Shown here in pieces: positions 19,693-28,713 of a DNA stretch of 64,000 nucleotides. The position numbers and the translations under genes are program-made. The first letter of the stretch is position 1; each line of letters begins with the position of its first letter. The stretch is from the NCBI GenBank assembly GCA_018267365.1, contig JAFDYQ010000010.1, positions 62,001 to 126,000 on the forward strand, in the 5' to 3' direction. This stretch comes from Bacteroidota bacterium (lineage in GTDB: Bacteria; Bacteroidota; Bacteroidia; Chitinophagales; LD1). Below the pieces are notes generated by a model. That model was not told where the DNA came from and searched no databases. It worked only from the letters and a program-made list of their open reading frames with translations.

Positions 19693-20616
19693 ATGGGGCT
19701 GCCCGGTAGTTTTAGGAAGTATCCCTTTTATGGTTAGCGCTGTTTCTATGTTTTTTGTATTGGCCTCTTTGCCACATTGATTCAGGTGGTACCACTGATC
19801 GTACATTAGCGAGTCGGGCCAGGCTTCCATCTGATTTATCATTTCAAAGTTGTGGCTTATCAATTGCGCCAGGCTTGGATTGATCCGATAGTTATCCTTG
19901 TTCAACTCGGGATATTTAGCCAGGACAAGCATTTGTCTGGGCTGAGTATAGTCCATGATCTCGGAGCGGATGTAGCGCAGATGCTCATCACTATAGGTCA
20001 TCTGACTTATAAAATGCTTTTTGGGATCATAGTGGCCGGTGCAGGTGTGATAGGCATCCGGGACTTTGGCCTTTGCTGAAGGAGCAGGGGTAGCTGCGAG
20101 GATTCTCGCCCCTTTGGCCTCGAGCATATTCTTCCAAAAAAGCAGCACTTCTGTATTAAAGATATTAGTAGATAAAAAGTTCTTTAAAGCCAGGACCGGT
20201 TTTTTCCTGATGAGTTTCCGGTACGACTGAGGCGTGATACCAGAATAAAACGGATAGCTGGCCGGAGCATATTTCTCCGGAGTGTACCACGAATATGGCA
20301 TATCCAGCAGCAATACTTTGGCCCGGCACTCCTCAAGGCACCTCTCAAATGCCAGGAAAAAGCCAAAGGGCTCTGAAGTGGACAATATCTGGGCATGATC
20401 CAGCCTGTCAGGGTCGATATCATAGCCCACATTAGATGCTCCGAATACGCAGACTTTGGCAGTAGTCATCGGTTCTTTGCCAGCTTCTTTTTTGGGCGTA
20501 AACAGGATCGTAGCCAGCACTACCATATTGCCCACCAATATGACAGCTATAAATACACCTGTTTTAATCAGAAACCTGTTCAGGTCAAAACTGGAAGTAG
20601 ATAAATTTTTGTTCAT
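19687..20616 (-). CDS. SGNH-like membrane-anchored protein, partner of the MBOAT acyltransferase
   Basis: A 309-aa protein with one N-terminal membrane helix (about residues 18-40) and a periplasmic domain. GASNVGYDID (about residue 59) resembles the nucleophile block of SGNH hydrolases, and DQWYHLNQCGKEANT near the C-terminus resembles the block V Asp-x-x-His motif, as in DltD/AlgX-like proteins. Its start lies inside the end of the upstream MBOAT gene (32-bp overlap), so the two are translationally coupled. In AlgI-AlgJ/X and DltB-DltD systems the MBOAT protein exports an acyl group and an SGNH partner moves it to a cell-surface polymer; that role is inferred. The serine identity needs alignment. 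Confidence 0.75.
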   Translation of the reverse strand: MNKNLSTSSFDLNRFLIKTGVFIAVILVGNMVVLATILFTPKKEAGKEPMTTAKVCVFGASNVGYDIDPDRLDHAQILSTSEPFGFFLAFERCLEECRAKVLLLDMPYSWYTPEKYAPASYPFYSGITPQSYRKLIRKKPVLALKNFLSTNIFNTEVLLFWKNMLEAKGARILAATPAPSAKAKVPDAYHTCTGHYDPKKHFISQMTYSDEHLRYIRSEIMDYTQPRQMLVLAKYPELNKDNYRINPSLAQLISHNFEMINQMEAWPDSLMYDQWYHLNQCGKEANTKNIETALTIKGILPKTTGQPHL

Positions 20617-22018
20617 ATTGAGTAAGGATGAGGGTCATGAGTAGCAAAGCGCATAGAAGATAGCAAATCCATCTTAGCCATTGATTATTTATCTTGCTGA
20701 ATATAGTGGACCTTTCATTATGCCTGTTTACCCAATCTATGGCTACGACCAGCAGGACATAAAATATGCCCAGTCTATTGCTGTCAGGCAGGGTGAAGAG
20801 ACTGCGTGAAAAGATATGCTGTATATATCCTATAGCTGAGTGGATATCAGGTGAGCGGAAAAATATCCAGGCAAAGCAAGCCGCAGCAAAAGTCATGATC
20901 ACGCCGGGTATCTCAGAAAGCGCCGGTAGTGTGCGATTTTGAGCGATCACATCTGTCGTATGTTTACGATGCCTATTGCCTAAAAATATAGGCAGGTACA
21001 TGGTAGCATGTATACCGCCCCATACTATGAATGTCCAGTTGGCTCCATGCCAAAACCCGCTAACCAAAAAGATGATGAAAATGTTTCTGATAGACAGCCA
21101 TCGTCCATATTTGGAGCCTCCGAGAGGAATGTACAAGTAGTCTCGAAACCATGATGATAGGGATATATGCCACCGTCTCCAAAACTCTGCGATATCACGC
21201 GAGAAATATGGAAACTTAAAATTAGTAAGTAATTCAAAGCCAAAGAGTTTGGCTGTACCTATGGCTATGTCTGAGTATCCCGAGAAATCACAATAAATCT
21301 GAAACGCGAAATAAATAGTACCCAAAACAAGATTGCTGCCTGAGTATGAGCTGTAATGATCAAATATCGGGTTTACAAAGTTGCTCAGGTGATCTGAGAT
21401 CACCACCTTTTTGAAAAGTCCCCACAGGATGAGATGCATACCTTCGCGCGCCTGATGATAGCTAAATCTGCGAGGGCGAATGATCTGCGGCAGAAGGTGG
21501 GTAGCCCGCTCTATGGGACCCGCTACCAGCAGCGGAAAGAAGCTGACAAATACTGCATAGTTTACAAAATTCCGCTCCGGCTTTATGATCTTTCTATAGA
21601 TGTCAAACACATATGACATGCCGTGGAATGTATAGAAGGAAATACCTACGGGCAGCGCTACATTCAGGATGAATGGTTGTACCTGAAATCCCAGGCTATG
21701 GGCCATGTGCTGGAAATTTTCAGCAAAGAAGTTGTAGTATTTGAAAAAGGCCAGTATGCCAAGATTATTGATAATACTCAGGATGAGATATAGTTTCTTG
21801 TACTTGTCTGAGTGGTAGATCAATAACCCGAAACCATAATCTATCAGTGTAGACAGAATGAGCAGAAACATAAACCGCCAATCCCACCAGCCATAAAAGA
21901 AATAGCTGGCACCCAGCAGGAACATATTCTGTAACAGAAGGCTGCGCCGCAGCAGGTACCAGTAGGTGAGAAAGACTATGGGTAGAAATACAAAAAACTC
22001 AAACGAATTAAAGAGCAT
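20585..22018 (-). CDS. MBOAT-family O-acyltransferase (AlgI-like)
   Basis: A 477-aa polytopic membrane enzyme that passes acyl groups to surface polysaccharides. The start MLFNSFEFFVFLPIVF is typical of the AlgI/PatA branch. Conserved features are GISFYTFHGMSYVFDIYR, FPLLVAGPIERA, FWRRWHISLSSWFRDYLYIPLGGS and the catalytic-histidine block SGFWHGANWTFIVWGGIH. Length fits the family. It overlaps the downstream SGNH-like gene by 32 bp and is probably its operon partner. No polysaccharide gene lies directly adjacent, so the target polymer is unknown. Confidence 0.93.
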   Translation of the reverse strand: MLFNSFEFFVFLPIVFLTYWYLLRRSLLLQNMFLLGASYFFYGWWDWRFMFLLILSTLIDYGFGLLIYHSDKYKKLYLILSIINNLGILAFFKYYNFFAENFQHMAHSLGFQVQPFILNVALPVGISFYTFHGMSYVFDIYRKIIKPERNFVNYAVFVSFFPLLVAGPIERATHLLPQIIRPRRFSYHQAREGMHLILWGLFKKVVISDHLSNFVNPIFDHYSSYSGSNLVLGTIYFAFQIYCDFSGYSDIAIGTAKLFGFELLTNFKFPYFSRDIAEFWRRWHISLSSWFRDYLYIPLGGSKYGRWLSIRNIFIIFLVSGFWHGANWTFIVWGGIHATMYLPIFLGNRHRKHTTDVIAQNRTLPALSEIPGVIMTFAAACFAWIFFRSPDIHSAIGYIQHIFSRSLFTLPDSNRLGIFYVLLVVAIDWVNRHNERSTIFSKINNQWLRWICYLLCALLLMTLILTQYEQKFIYFQF

Positions 22019-22174
22019 AGAACAGGTATGCTTTTACTATTTAGTGATAAGGGTCGATGACGGTACTAGATAAACATTATTATCAAATCGGACAAATGCA
22101 GTGTTTCGTCTATTGACGCATCGGGCTATAATACTGCTCTGAGGCGCTGCCGGAGCTGTGGCACCTTCTGTTAT

Positions 22175-22567
22175 TTACATCACAGGTATTTCTTCTTTTA
22201 GCAGCTCCCCTCCCTGTACATCATAGTAGATGCATGCCATCCTGATCATATCTACCGTCCATTTCTCTACTCCATTTTCAGCCGCCTTGCGGCAAAAGGT
22301 AAGGTAATCTGTTTCTCCCGCCTGATGCGCTTTGAGCACTACTGTCAGACCTTTTGGCGAAGGCGCTGTGGCTACGGATATAGGTGACCATTGGGCGGTG
22401 GATGACAGCTGAAAGTGATTTTCTCCATAATAGACACAGTGGCCATCTGCTACATAGTGATCGTAACGTAAGACGCCAAGGGCCTTCATGTCTTTTACAT
22501 ATTGAGGGAAATCAGCACCACTTCTGACTTTGGCGTGCGTAGCCTTGATTGCTTCTGATGTGAACAT
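22175..22567 (-). CDS. DUF1398 family protein
   Basis: A 130-aa soluble protein recognised by FTSEAIKATHAKVRSGADFP, then LGVLRYDHYVADGH, LKAHQAGETDYLTFC, and a C-terminal GVEKWTVDMIRMACIYYD. This is the DUF1398 pattern, sometimes annotated as phage envelope protein without functional proof. No signal peptide. It stands alone between the MBOAT gene (156 bp away) and the AraC regulator (72 bp upstream), on the same strand; co-transcription with the regulator is possible. Function unknown. Confidence 0.8.
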   Translation of the reverse strand: MFTSEAIKATHAKVRSGADFPQYVKDMKALGVLRYDHYVADGHCVYYGENHFQLSSTAQWSPISVATAPSPKGLTVVLKAHQAGETDYLTFCRKAAENGVEKWTVDMIRMACIYYDVQGGELLKEEIPVM

Positions 22568-22639
22568 ATTATTTTGCTTTAGTGTGCTGCAAAGTTGCAG
22601 GCTGCGTGAATCTCTTGATTGTAAAAAATCGGCGATCTT

Positions 22640-23401
22640 TTACTTCTTGAAAAATATCTCAGGTGTATCTCCTGAAAAAGCTTTGAACTCCCTGATGAAG
22701 TGTGCCTGGTCGTAGAATCCGGATTCATAGCCAAGATCTGTGAAAGAAGTCTGAGGAACATAGCTGTGCAAGACGTGCCGAAACCTGACGATAGAGGCGA
22801 ACTTCTTGGGGGTAGTACCGACTATACTACGAAACTTCTTTTCAAGCACGCTTTGGCTGGTATGGAGCATAGTAGCTATATCTGCGATCCTGATACTGCC
22901 GCGGCTCTGATATATCATGCGTAGCGTACTTAGTATCATCTGATCCGGCACAAATGGTTTCAAACGGGATAGCAGAAATCTCTCTGCCACCTGTATGCGG
23001 TCTTGATCTGTCTTAGCCTCATATAGCTGCTCCTCTATGAGCAGTAGTTCAGATCGCAGCATGAAATCGTCGAGAGATACACTCTGTCTGAATAACTCAT
23101 GTATGGGTTGCCGAAAGAAAGCAGCCGCTCCGCTCTCCACAAAGAATACGAGCAAGGACGCTACATTAGTCGTGTTCTGAAAAATGCGGTAGCGATCATT
23201 GATCCCTGTGATACCGGCGGTGCTGAGCGGTATTGATTTATCACCAGATAGATATGATAGCCGGCCCCTGTATTGGAATCCTATGACAACACCTGTATCT
23301 GGCAATATCTTGTAGTTGTCAGCTTCCTCCATCTCAGATATAGCGAAGTGCCTGATGTAAGGCCGGAGCTGCTCACAAGGTATGTATAGGTCAAATCGCA
23401 T
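22640..23401 (-). CDS. AraC-family transcriptional regulator
   Basis: A 253-aa protein with an N-terminal sensing domain of the type common in Bacteroidota AraC proteins (FDLYIPCEQLRPYIRHFAI, PDTGVVIGFQYRGRLSY) and a C-terminal double helix-turn-helix (RIADIATMLHTSQSVLEKKF, then FTDLGYESGFYDQAHFIREF and GDTPEIFF). ATG 23401 gives the usual MRFDLYIPC start; a TTG seven codons further upstream is in frame but less likely. The DUF1398 gene immediately downstream is a candidate target. Ligand unknown. Confidence 0.9.
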   Translation of the reverse strand: MRFDLYIPCEQLRPYIRHFAISEMEEADNYKILPDTGVVIGFQYRGRLSYLSGDKSIPLSTAGITGINDRYRIFQNTTNVASLLVFFVESGAAAFFRQPIHELFRQSVSLDDFMLRSELLLIEEQLYEAKTDQDRIQVAERFLLSRLKPFVPDQMILSTLRMIYQSRGSIRIADIATMLHTSQSVLEKKFRSIVGTTPKKFASIVRFRHVLHSYVPQTSFTDLGYESGFYDQAHFIREFKAFSGDTPEIFFKK

Positions 23402-23469
23402 AACAAAGGTTGAGCCCTTCAATATAAGTAATCAACCATAGCTGTCTATGACACGCAAAATTCTTATTC

Positions 23470-25716
23470 TCAGACTTCTGCTTCTGCTGCTACCAGATAG
23501 CTCTCCAGTGCATTGTCATACCGCTCTTTCCAGCTATTCACAGTGCCCCACTTTTGGCCATCTATGATCACCTGCGTACCCTTTACATCCCCGAGTACAG
23601 CAAACTCAGAATCCTGCTTCATCATGAGGTTGATAAAGGCATTCTCGCGGTCTGCGGGCACTGTGACTATCACGCGGCTCTGAGACTCGCCAAAGAGGAA
23701 GGCATCCTTGCGTACGTTAGGGTCAGATTCTATGTTAAAGCCCCTGCCACCAGCCATAGCAGACTCTATCAATGTGACGAAGATGCCGCCCTCTGATACA
23801 TCGTGAGCAGAGTTGATCAGATTGGATTTTATCAGGGCCTTGATGGCTTTATGCAGTGCCAGCTCTTCATCTATGTCAAAATAAGGCGCAGGAGAGTTCT
23901 GCACCTCAAAATTCTGGATCAGGTATTGTGAAGATGAGATGTCGTCGCGGTTTTCGCCGATCAGGTAGATCTTGTCGCCGTCATTTTTAAAGTTGAGAGA
24001 CATAGTGGCGTATTTATTCTCCAGTATGCCCACCATACCGATAGTAGGCGTAGGATACACAGCGCCACCATCTGTAGACTGGTTGTAGAAGCTCACATTG
24101 CCACCAGTCACCGGTGTGCCGAGCGCTTCGCAGGCTTTGCCCATACCCTTTATAGCATTCACAAACTGCCAGTATACTTCAGGATTGTACGGATTGCCAA
24201 AGTTGAGACAGTTGGTCACGCCTGAGGGCTCACCGCCGGAGCAGACGATATTGCGTGCTGCCTCTGCTACTGCTATCTGCGCTCCTACGAAGGGATCTGC
24301 ATATACATAGCGCGCATTGCAGTCTACGGTCACTGCCAGCGCTTTGTTAGTATCCTCTATGCGTATGATGGCCGCATCTGTAGGGTTGTTGGTACTCATG
24401 TTTGGTATGCCCACCATGGAGTCATACTGCTCATACACCCACTTCTTAGAGCAGATATTGAGTGATTGGATCAGGTTTTCTGCCACCTGTTTCAGGTCCT
24501 CCGGCTCTTGCATATAGTTCATGTCAAAGCCTTTGCCGCTGGCATAGTACGCCGGCTCACGAAACTCGCGATCATAGACGGGTGCGCCGCCACCGAGGAC
24601 GAGGGACTCGGCGGGTATCTTGCCCACCAGCTCGCTGCCCATGTAATATTCTATGATCCCCCCGTCGGTTACTTCACCTATCTGTGTGCAGTGGAGGTCC
24701 CACTTGTCAAATACTGCCTTTACTTCCGCTTCCATACCCTTTTTGACCACTATCAGCATGCGCTCCTGAGACTCGCTGAGGAGTATCTCCCATGCCTTCA
24801 TATTAGGCTGACGTGTAGGCACTTTGTCCAGCCATACTTTCATGCCCGCTTTACCCTTGGCGCTCATCTCTGAGGTAGAACAGGTGATGCCCGCAGCACC
24901 CATATCCTGCATGCCTACCACAGCACCTGTCTTGATCACTTCCAGTGTCGCTTCGAGAAGGAGTTTCTCCTGGAATGGATCTCCCACTTGCACAGCAGGC
25001 AGGTCATTGACAGAGTCTTTAGTGATATCCTTAGAGGCAAAAGCAGCTCCATGTATGCCATCCTTGCCTGTCGCTGAGCCTACGATGAAGACCGGATTGC
25101 CGGCACCATGAGAGGTGGCTGATACTGTCTCATTCACCTTCACTATACCCACGCTCATAGCATTCACGAGGGGGTTGGTCTGATATACCGGGTCAAAATA
25201 AACCTCACCGGCTACGGTCGGCACACCAAAGGCATTGCCATAGTCGCCGATACCTTTCACCACGCCTTTCAGGAGGTATTTGGTACGATCATTCTCCAGG
25301 TCGCCAAAACGCAGCGAGTTCAGCGCCGCTATCGGGCGCGCTCCCATGGTGAATATATCGCGGTGTATGCCGCCTACGCCTGTAGCAGCACCTTGATAGG
25401 GCTCCAGTGCAGATGGGTGGTTGTGAGATTCTATCTTGAAGGCGCATGCCAGACCATCTCCGAGGTCTATCAGACCTGCATTCTCCTCGCCCGCCTCTAC
25501 CAGCAGGTGCTTACCTTTGCGGGGCAGCGTCTTGAGCCATTTGATAGAATTCTTGTATGAGCAGTGCTCGCTCCACATCACAGAGTAGATAGACAGCTCG
25601 GTGAAGTTTGGCACGCGGCCGAGGATCTTTTTTATCTGGTCAAACTCCTCCGGACGAAGGCCGAGTTGCTGTGCGGTTTCTACGGTGGTCGGTACTAATG
25701 ATGCGTCAGATGACAT
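23470..25716 (-). CDS. purL: Phosphoribosylformylglycinamidine synthase, small-type PurL subunit
   Basis: Fourth step of purine synthesis: FGAR plus glutamine plus ATP to FGAM. At 748 aa this is the small form, which needs separate PurQ (glutaminase) and PurS, neither of which is in this window. Motifs include FTELSIYSVMWSEHCSYKNS, ESHNHPSALEPYQGAATGVGG, SISEHS-type segments and the second-half QDMGAAGITCSTSEMS. ATG 25716 (MSSDASLVPTT) is preferred; the upstream in-frame start at 25761 lies at the -7 box. The promoter region is flanked by heptamer tandem repeats on both sides. Confidence 0.96.
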   Translation of the reverse strand: MSSDASLVPTTVETAQQLGLRPEEFDQIKKILGRVPNFTELSIYSVMWSEHCSYKNSIKWLKTLPRKGKHLLVEAGEENAGLIDLGDGLACAFKIESHNHPSALEPYQGAATGVGGIHRDIFTMGARPIAALNSLRFGDLENDRTKYLLKGVVKGIGDYGNAFGVPTVAGEVYFDPVYQTNPLVNAMSVGIVKVNETVSATSHGAGNPVFIVGSATGKDGIHGAAFASKDITKDSVNDLPAVQVGDPFQEKLLLEATLEVIKTGAVVGMQDMGAAGITCSTSEMSAKGKAGMKVWLDKVPTRQPNMKAWEILLSESQERMLIVVKKGMEAEVKAVFDKWDLHCTQIGEVTDGGIIEYYMGSELVGKIPAESLVLGGGAPVYDREFREPAYYASGKGFDMNYMQEPEDLKQVAENLIQSLNICSKKWVYEQYDSMVGIPNMSTNNPTDAAIIRIEDTNKALAVTVDCNARYVYADPFVGAQIAVAEAARNIVCSGGEPSGVTNCLNFGNPYNPEVYWQFVNAIKGMGKACEALGTPVTGGNVSFYNQSTDGGAVYPTPTIGMVGILENKYATMSLNFKNDGDKIYLIGENRDDISSSQYLIQNFEVQNSPAPYFDIDEELALHKAIKALIKSNLINSAHDVSEGGIFVTLIESAMAGGRGFNIESDPNVRKDAFLFGESQSRVIVTVPADRENAFINLMMKQDSEFAVLGDVKGTQVIIDGQKWGTVNSWKERYDNALESYLVAAEAEV

Positions 25717-25733
25717 GCGGAGTATTTTGTAAT

Positions 25734-25754
25734 TTAGTGTTAAGTATTTGGACT
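25734..25754 (-). repeat. Heptamer tandem array, purL leader side
   Basis: Three consecutive 7-bp units of the form TTAGTRT (TTAGTGT, TAAGTAT, then TTGGACT) between the purL ATG and its -7 box. Its unit, reverse-complemented and circularly permuted, equals the unit of the array at 25795-25829. Confidence 0.6.
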
Positions 25755-25758
25755 GAGA

Positions 25759-25766
25759 CAAAAATA
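25759..25766 (-). promoter_or_regulatory. Probable -7 box of purL
   Basis: Minus-strand TATTTTTG fits TAnnTTTG, 43 nt before the ATG at 25716. No clear TTG at -33. It sits between two heptamer arrays. Confidence 0.45.
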
Positions 25767-25794
25767 GGCCGTACGATTGTATTTGGTATTGATC

Positions 25795-25829
25795 TTAATA
25801 CTAAATACTATTTACTGACTACTAAAGTC
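25795..25829 (+). repeat. Heptamer tandem array between purL and the flippase gene
   Basis: Five back-to-back 7-bp units with consensus TAAATAC (TTAATAC, TAAATAC, TATTTAC, TGACTAC, TAAAGTC), ending 9 bp before the flippase stop codon. The reverse complement shares a 14-base stretch TTTAGTAGTCAGTA with the array inside the ribosomal operon. Confidence 0.75.
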
Positions 25830-25838
25830 GCGGCGAAT

Positions 25839-27125
25839 TTAGCCATCCTTTCTAAACCTCAGCAGGGATTTTAGAGCATTGTTGATAAATAGGACATCAT
25901 TCCTGTCTATCAGTAGCCTGGATATCGGAATTTGGTAATCTTTCATAAAAATACCCAGTATTGAGACGCCGCAAATAATGAATGCCACAGAAGCGGCACC
26001 ACTCGCCCCTGAGAAGTAATATTGCGGAATGAGTGTATAGCAGAGTCCCACAGAGCTGATCAGTGCCAGCAGCTGTACGAAGATCAGCCTGCCATAGGCC
26101 GCCCGGCTCAGGTAGATGCTCTGGATGACCAGCATCAGATTATACATCAGGATTCCCGGATATAGCCATTTGACCTGATACTTGACATACATAAAGGACC
26201 GGCCAAATGCCAGGCTATAAAACTCTACCGGCAGGACGCCGATCACTAAAAGGACTCCTGCCGACGCCAGTAAGACAACCTTGAGGTAGCGGAGGGTTTG
26301 CTCCGCTGCCAGGCGTTCATTGTCATGATTGGAGAAGTCACTGTAATGGATCACTGAGACGCTACGCCCCAGTATCCACGCCACCTCCAGCATAGATACG
26401 CCTATGGAATAAAGACCCAGGTCTGACACGCCCTGTATGTGATAGAGCAGGTAAAAGTACAACCTGAAATTGAGTAACTGGAGCAGCTCAAACATCTGGT
26501 AGCCTAGCCCGTACTTGAAGGAGCTATCCAGATCATCAAAGACCTCTGTAGATGGCCTCCATGAGATATACCGGGAGCAGTAAAAGAAGCTGAGCGCGGC
26601 AGTGATGCCATAGGCCGCATACAAAGGATAGAGGTAAGCATATATATCCCGCTGGTGAAAGACTAATATGTACACTGCAAGTCCTCCAAGTGTCAAAAGC
26701 ACCGGAAGCAGAAACACAATGTTGTATCGCTTTATCTCACGCTTGGCCAGGAGTATAGCTCCATGTATATTGCTGGCTGAGGCCAGCGCCGATAGCAGGC
26801 AGATATTCAGTGTGCGGCGCCAGGTGAAGACCTGATAGTGGCGCAGGAGGATGTAAGACAGTGCTGCAACCAGTATGGTCCAGATGTATGCCGGTATGAT
26901 CAGGCGCTCTGCGCGAAAGCGTGGCACGAGGTATACCAGCGCCTGGCCGCCTACGAAACTGCAAAAGAACACCAGGAAGGTAATGGTAGTGAGAAGGATG
27001 GTAGCCTCTCCCTTCACCTTAGGCCCGAGAAACCGGGACAGGAATAGAGCTATCAGGAAGTTGGATACTGTAGACAGTATGCGGAATAGCGATGTGTTTG
27101 TAATGCTTTGTTGCAAGAAGTTCAA
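25839..27125 (-). CDS. Polysaccharide flippase-like membrane protein (Wzx/MOP type)
   Basis: A 428-aa protein with about 12 membrane helices and the N-terminal pattern of oligosaccharide flippases (NTSLFRILSTVSNFLIALFLSR, LGPKVKGEATILL). Wzx proteins move lipid-linked sugar units across the inner membrane. The start is TTG at 27125: a TAA codon lies directly before it in frame and no ATG occurs in the first part of the protein, so an ATG start would lose the first helix. A membrane protein gene runs divergently from 27207; with the flippase it may form a small polysaccharide islet, although no glycosyltransferase is adjacent. Confidence 0.8.
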   Translation of the reverse strand: MNFLQQSITNTSLFRILSTVSNFLIALFLSRFLGPKVKGEATILLTTITFLVFFCSFVGGQALVYLVPRFRAERLIIPAYIWTILVAALSYILLRHYQVFTWRRTLNICLLSALASASNIHGAILLAKREIKRYNIVFLLPVLLTLGGLAVYILVFHQRDIYAYLYPLYAAYGITAALSFFYCSRYISWRPSTEVFDDLDSSFKYGLGYQMFELLQLLNFRLYFYLLYHIQGVSDLGLYSIGVSMLEVAWILGRSVSVIHYSDFSNHDNERLAAEQTLRYLKVVLLASAGVLLVIGVLPVEFYSLAFGRSFMYVKYQVKWLYPGILMYNLMLVIQSIYLSRAAYGRLIFVQLLALISSVGLCYTLIPQYYFSGASGAASVAFIICGVSILGIFMKDYQIPISRLLIDRNDVLFINNALKSLLRFRKDG

Positions 27126-27206
27126 TTAAAATTAACTTAGTACCATCATCCCTGTGGATGCAATTTATAAAGTTTCACCAAACCATAGCTGCCTATTCCG
27201 CAGACC

Positions 27207-28574
27207 ATGAGCCACTACCTGATAGACCTTTCTCTCTTCGTATTGTACCTGGCGGTGATGCTGTGGTCCTTTGAGCGACTACCGCTTTTGTCTCATAGCA
27301 GGCTTTCCCGTAGGGGACTTACAGTTTTTTTTGGCCTTAAGTTGCTCTTTAGCGTGGCTACCGTGTTTGTCTATACTTATTACTATACTGACCGTGCTAC
27401 GGCTGATATCTATAAGTATTTTGACGACAGCCAAGTGATATATGATGCGATAGAGGAGCATCCGCGTGTCTGCTTTCACGTGATCACAGGTATAGGCTAT
27501 GATAAGGATGACCCGGAGCTGAAAGCCGTGATACATCCCACTCAGCATTTTGATAAAAGGGAGGATGGAATCGGCGAGGTCAATAACAGGCTCGTGATCC
27601 GCCTGCATGTACTGCTGCGCTTCCTGTCTCATGGCAATATTTATATACATACCTTGTTCTTTTGTTTCCTTTCGTTTATAGGCTGTGTGGCATTATACCG
27701 GGCCTTGCAGCCGTTCTTTGAGTATGGCCAGGGGCGGCTGCTCATTCTGCCTATCTTTCTGGTGCCGTCTATTCTCTTCTGGACCTCAGGCATGCTAAAG
27801 GAAACTCTGGTCATGTGCTTTCTGGGTTTGCTTGCTTTTTCCGCTTTCCGGGTATTGAGTTTTCAGAACGTATTTACCAACCTGGTACTTATGGTATGCT
27901 GGATGGTGCTCCTGTACCTTGTCAAACCATTTATAGCCCTTAGTTTTCTCGCGGCCTTTTATGTGATGGCCACGGTCAACTTCAAAGGTCTGCCGAGGAT
28001 CATTACGATACTGTTGGGCATATCCCTAGCGTTAGGTGTGCTGTACCTTCACCAGACCTTTATCTGCGAGGCTATGGCATCTCTGATCGTGAAGCGCAAC
28101 GACTTTATCCATCTGGGCCTGGCTATGAAGGCGGGCAGCCTGGCTGATACCAGCATCCGCGAGGCCACCTGCACAGAACCTCTTAAACTTATCCCTGCAG
28201 CTATATATAATGTCTTTCTGCAGCCAGCACTCTGGAGCCACGGCGCCATGAATAAGCTCTTTGGCCTTGAGAATACAGTGGTACTACTCCTTGCTATATT
28301 GTCGCTTCGCTATTTCAAACGACCTAAGCGGGCCAAAATGCAGCTGGCGGCTTTCAGCCTCGTCTTTGTATTTCTGAACTATGCCGTGGTCGGCATCACC
28401 ATTCCTATCATCGGAGCACTAGTGCGGTACAAGGTTTTCGGACTATTGTTTTTCCTGATTTTGGTGTTGAGTAATATCAGTATAAGAAAATTTATATCTG
28501 ATATAAAACGGGTGCATGGGGGAGAAAATCTCTTATTACGTGCTTCAAAATTTGTTTTTAACAGATCGCTGTAG
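27207..28574 (+). CDS. Polytopic membrane protein of unknown function
   Basis: A 455-aa protein with about 10 predicted membrane helices, starting MSHYLIDLSLFVLYLAVML. A large loop after the second helix holds DRATADIYKYFDDSQ and a charged stretch (about residues 65-125); later come FWTSGMLKETLVMCF and a Lys/Arg-rich C-terminal tail. The loop-and-helix plan resembles Wzy-like polymerases or GT-C glycosyltransferases, but I do not recognise a diagnostic motif. It is transcribed away from the flippase gene with 81 bp between the starts, which suggests a related role in surface polysaccharide. Confidence 0.7.
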   Translation: MSHYLIDLSLFVLYLAVMLWSFERLPLLSHSRLSRRGLTVFFGLKLLFSVATVFVYTYYYTDRATADIYKYFDDSQVIYDAIEEHPRVCFHVITGIGYDKDDPELKAVIHPTQHFDKREDGIGEVNNRLVIRLHVLLRFLSHGNIYIHTLFFCFLSFIGCVALYRALQPFFEYGQGRLLILPIFLVPSILFWTSGMLKETLVMCFLGLLAFSAFRVLSFQNVFTNLVLMVCWMVLLYLVKPFIALSFLAAFYVMATVNFKGLPRIITILLGISLALGVLYLHQTFICEAMASLIVKRNDFIHLGLAMKAGSLADTSIREATCTEPLKLIPAAIYNVFLQPALWSHGAMNKLFGLENTVVLLLAILSLRYFKRPKRAKMQLAAFSLVFVFLNYAVVGITIPIIGALVRYKVFGLLFFLILVLSNISIRKFISDIKRVHGGENLLLRASKFVFNRSL

Positions 28575-28647
28575 CCTATTTGAAGTCCTTATCTACAAAA
28601 AGTTGATAAAACACATGAGCTGGATTTTTTTTACGGCAGGGTAATTA

Positions 28648-28655
28648 TACCTTTG
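28648..28655 (+). promoter_or_regulatory. Probable -7 box of glutamine synthetase III
   Basis: TACCTTTG followed by C, fitting TAnnTTTG, about 58 nt before the ATG at 28714. No TTG at the usual distance upstream. Confidence 0.5.
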
Positions 28656-28713
28656 CGGCGCAATCGATATATTTTCTATTTCCAAACATTTCACCAACTA
28701 AAAAAATACTATT

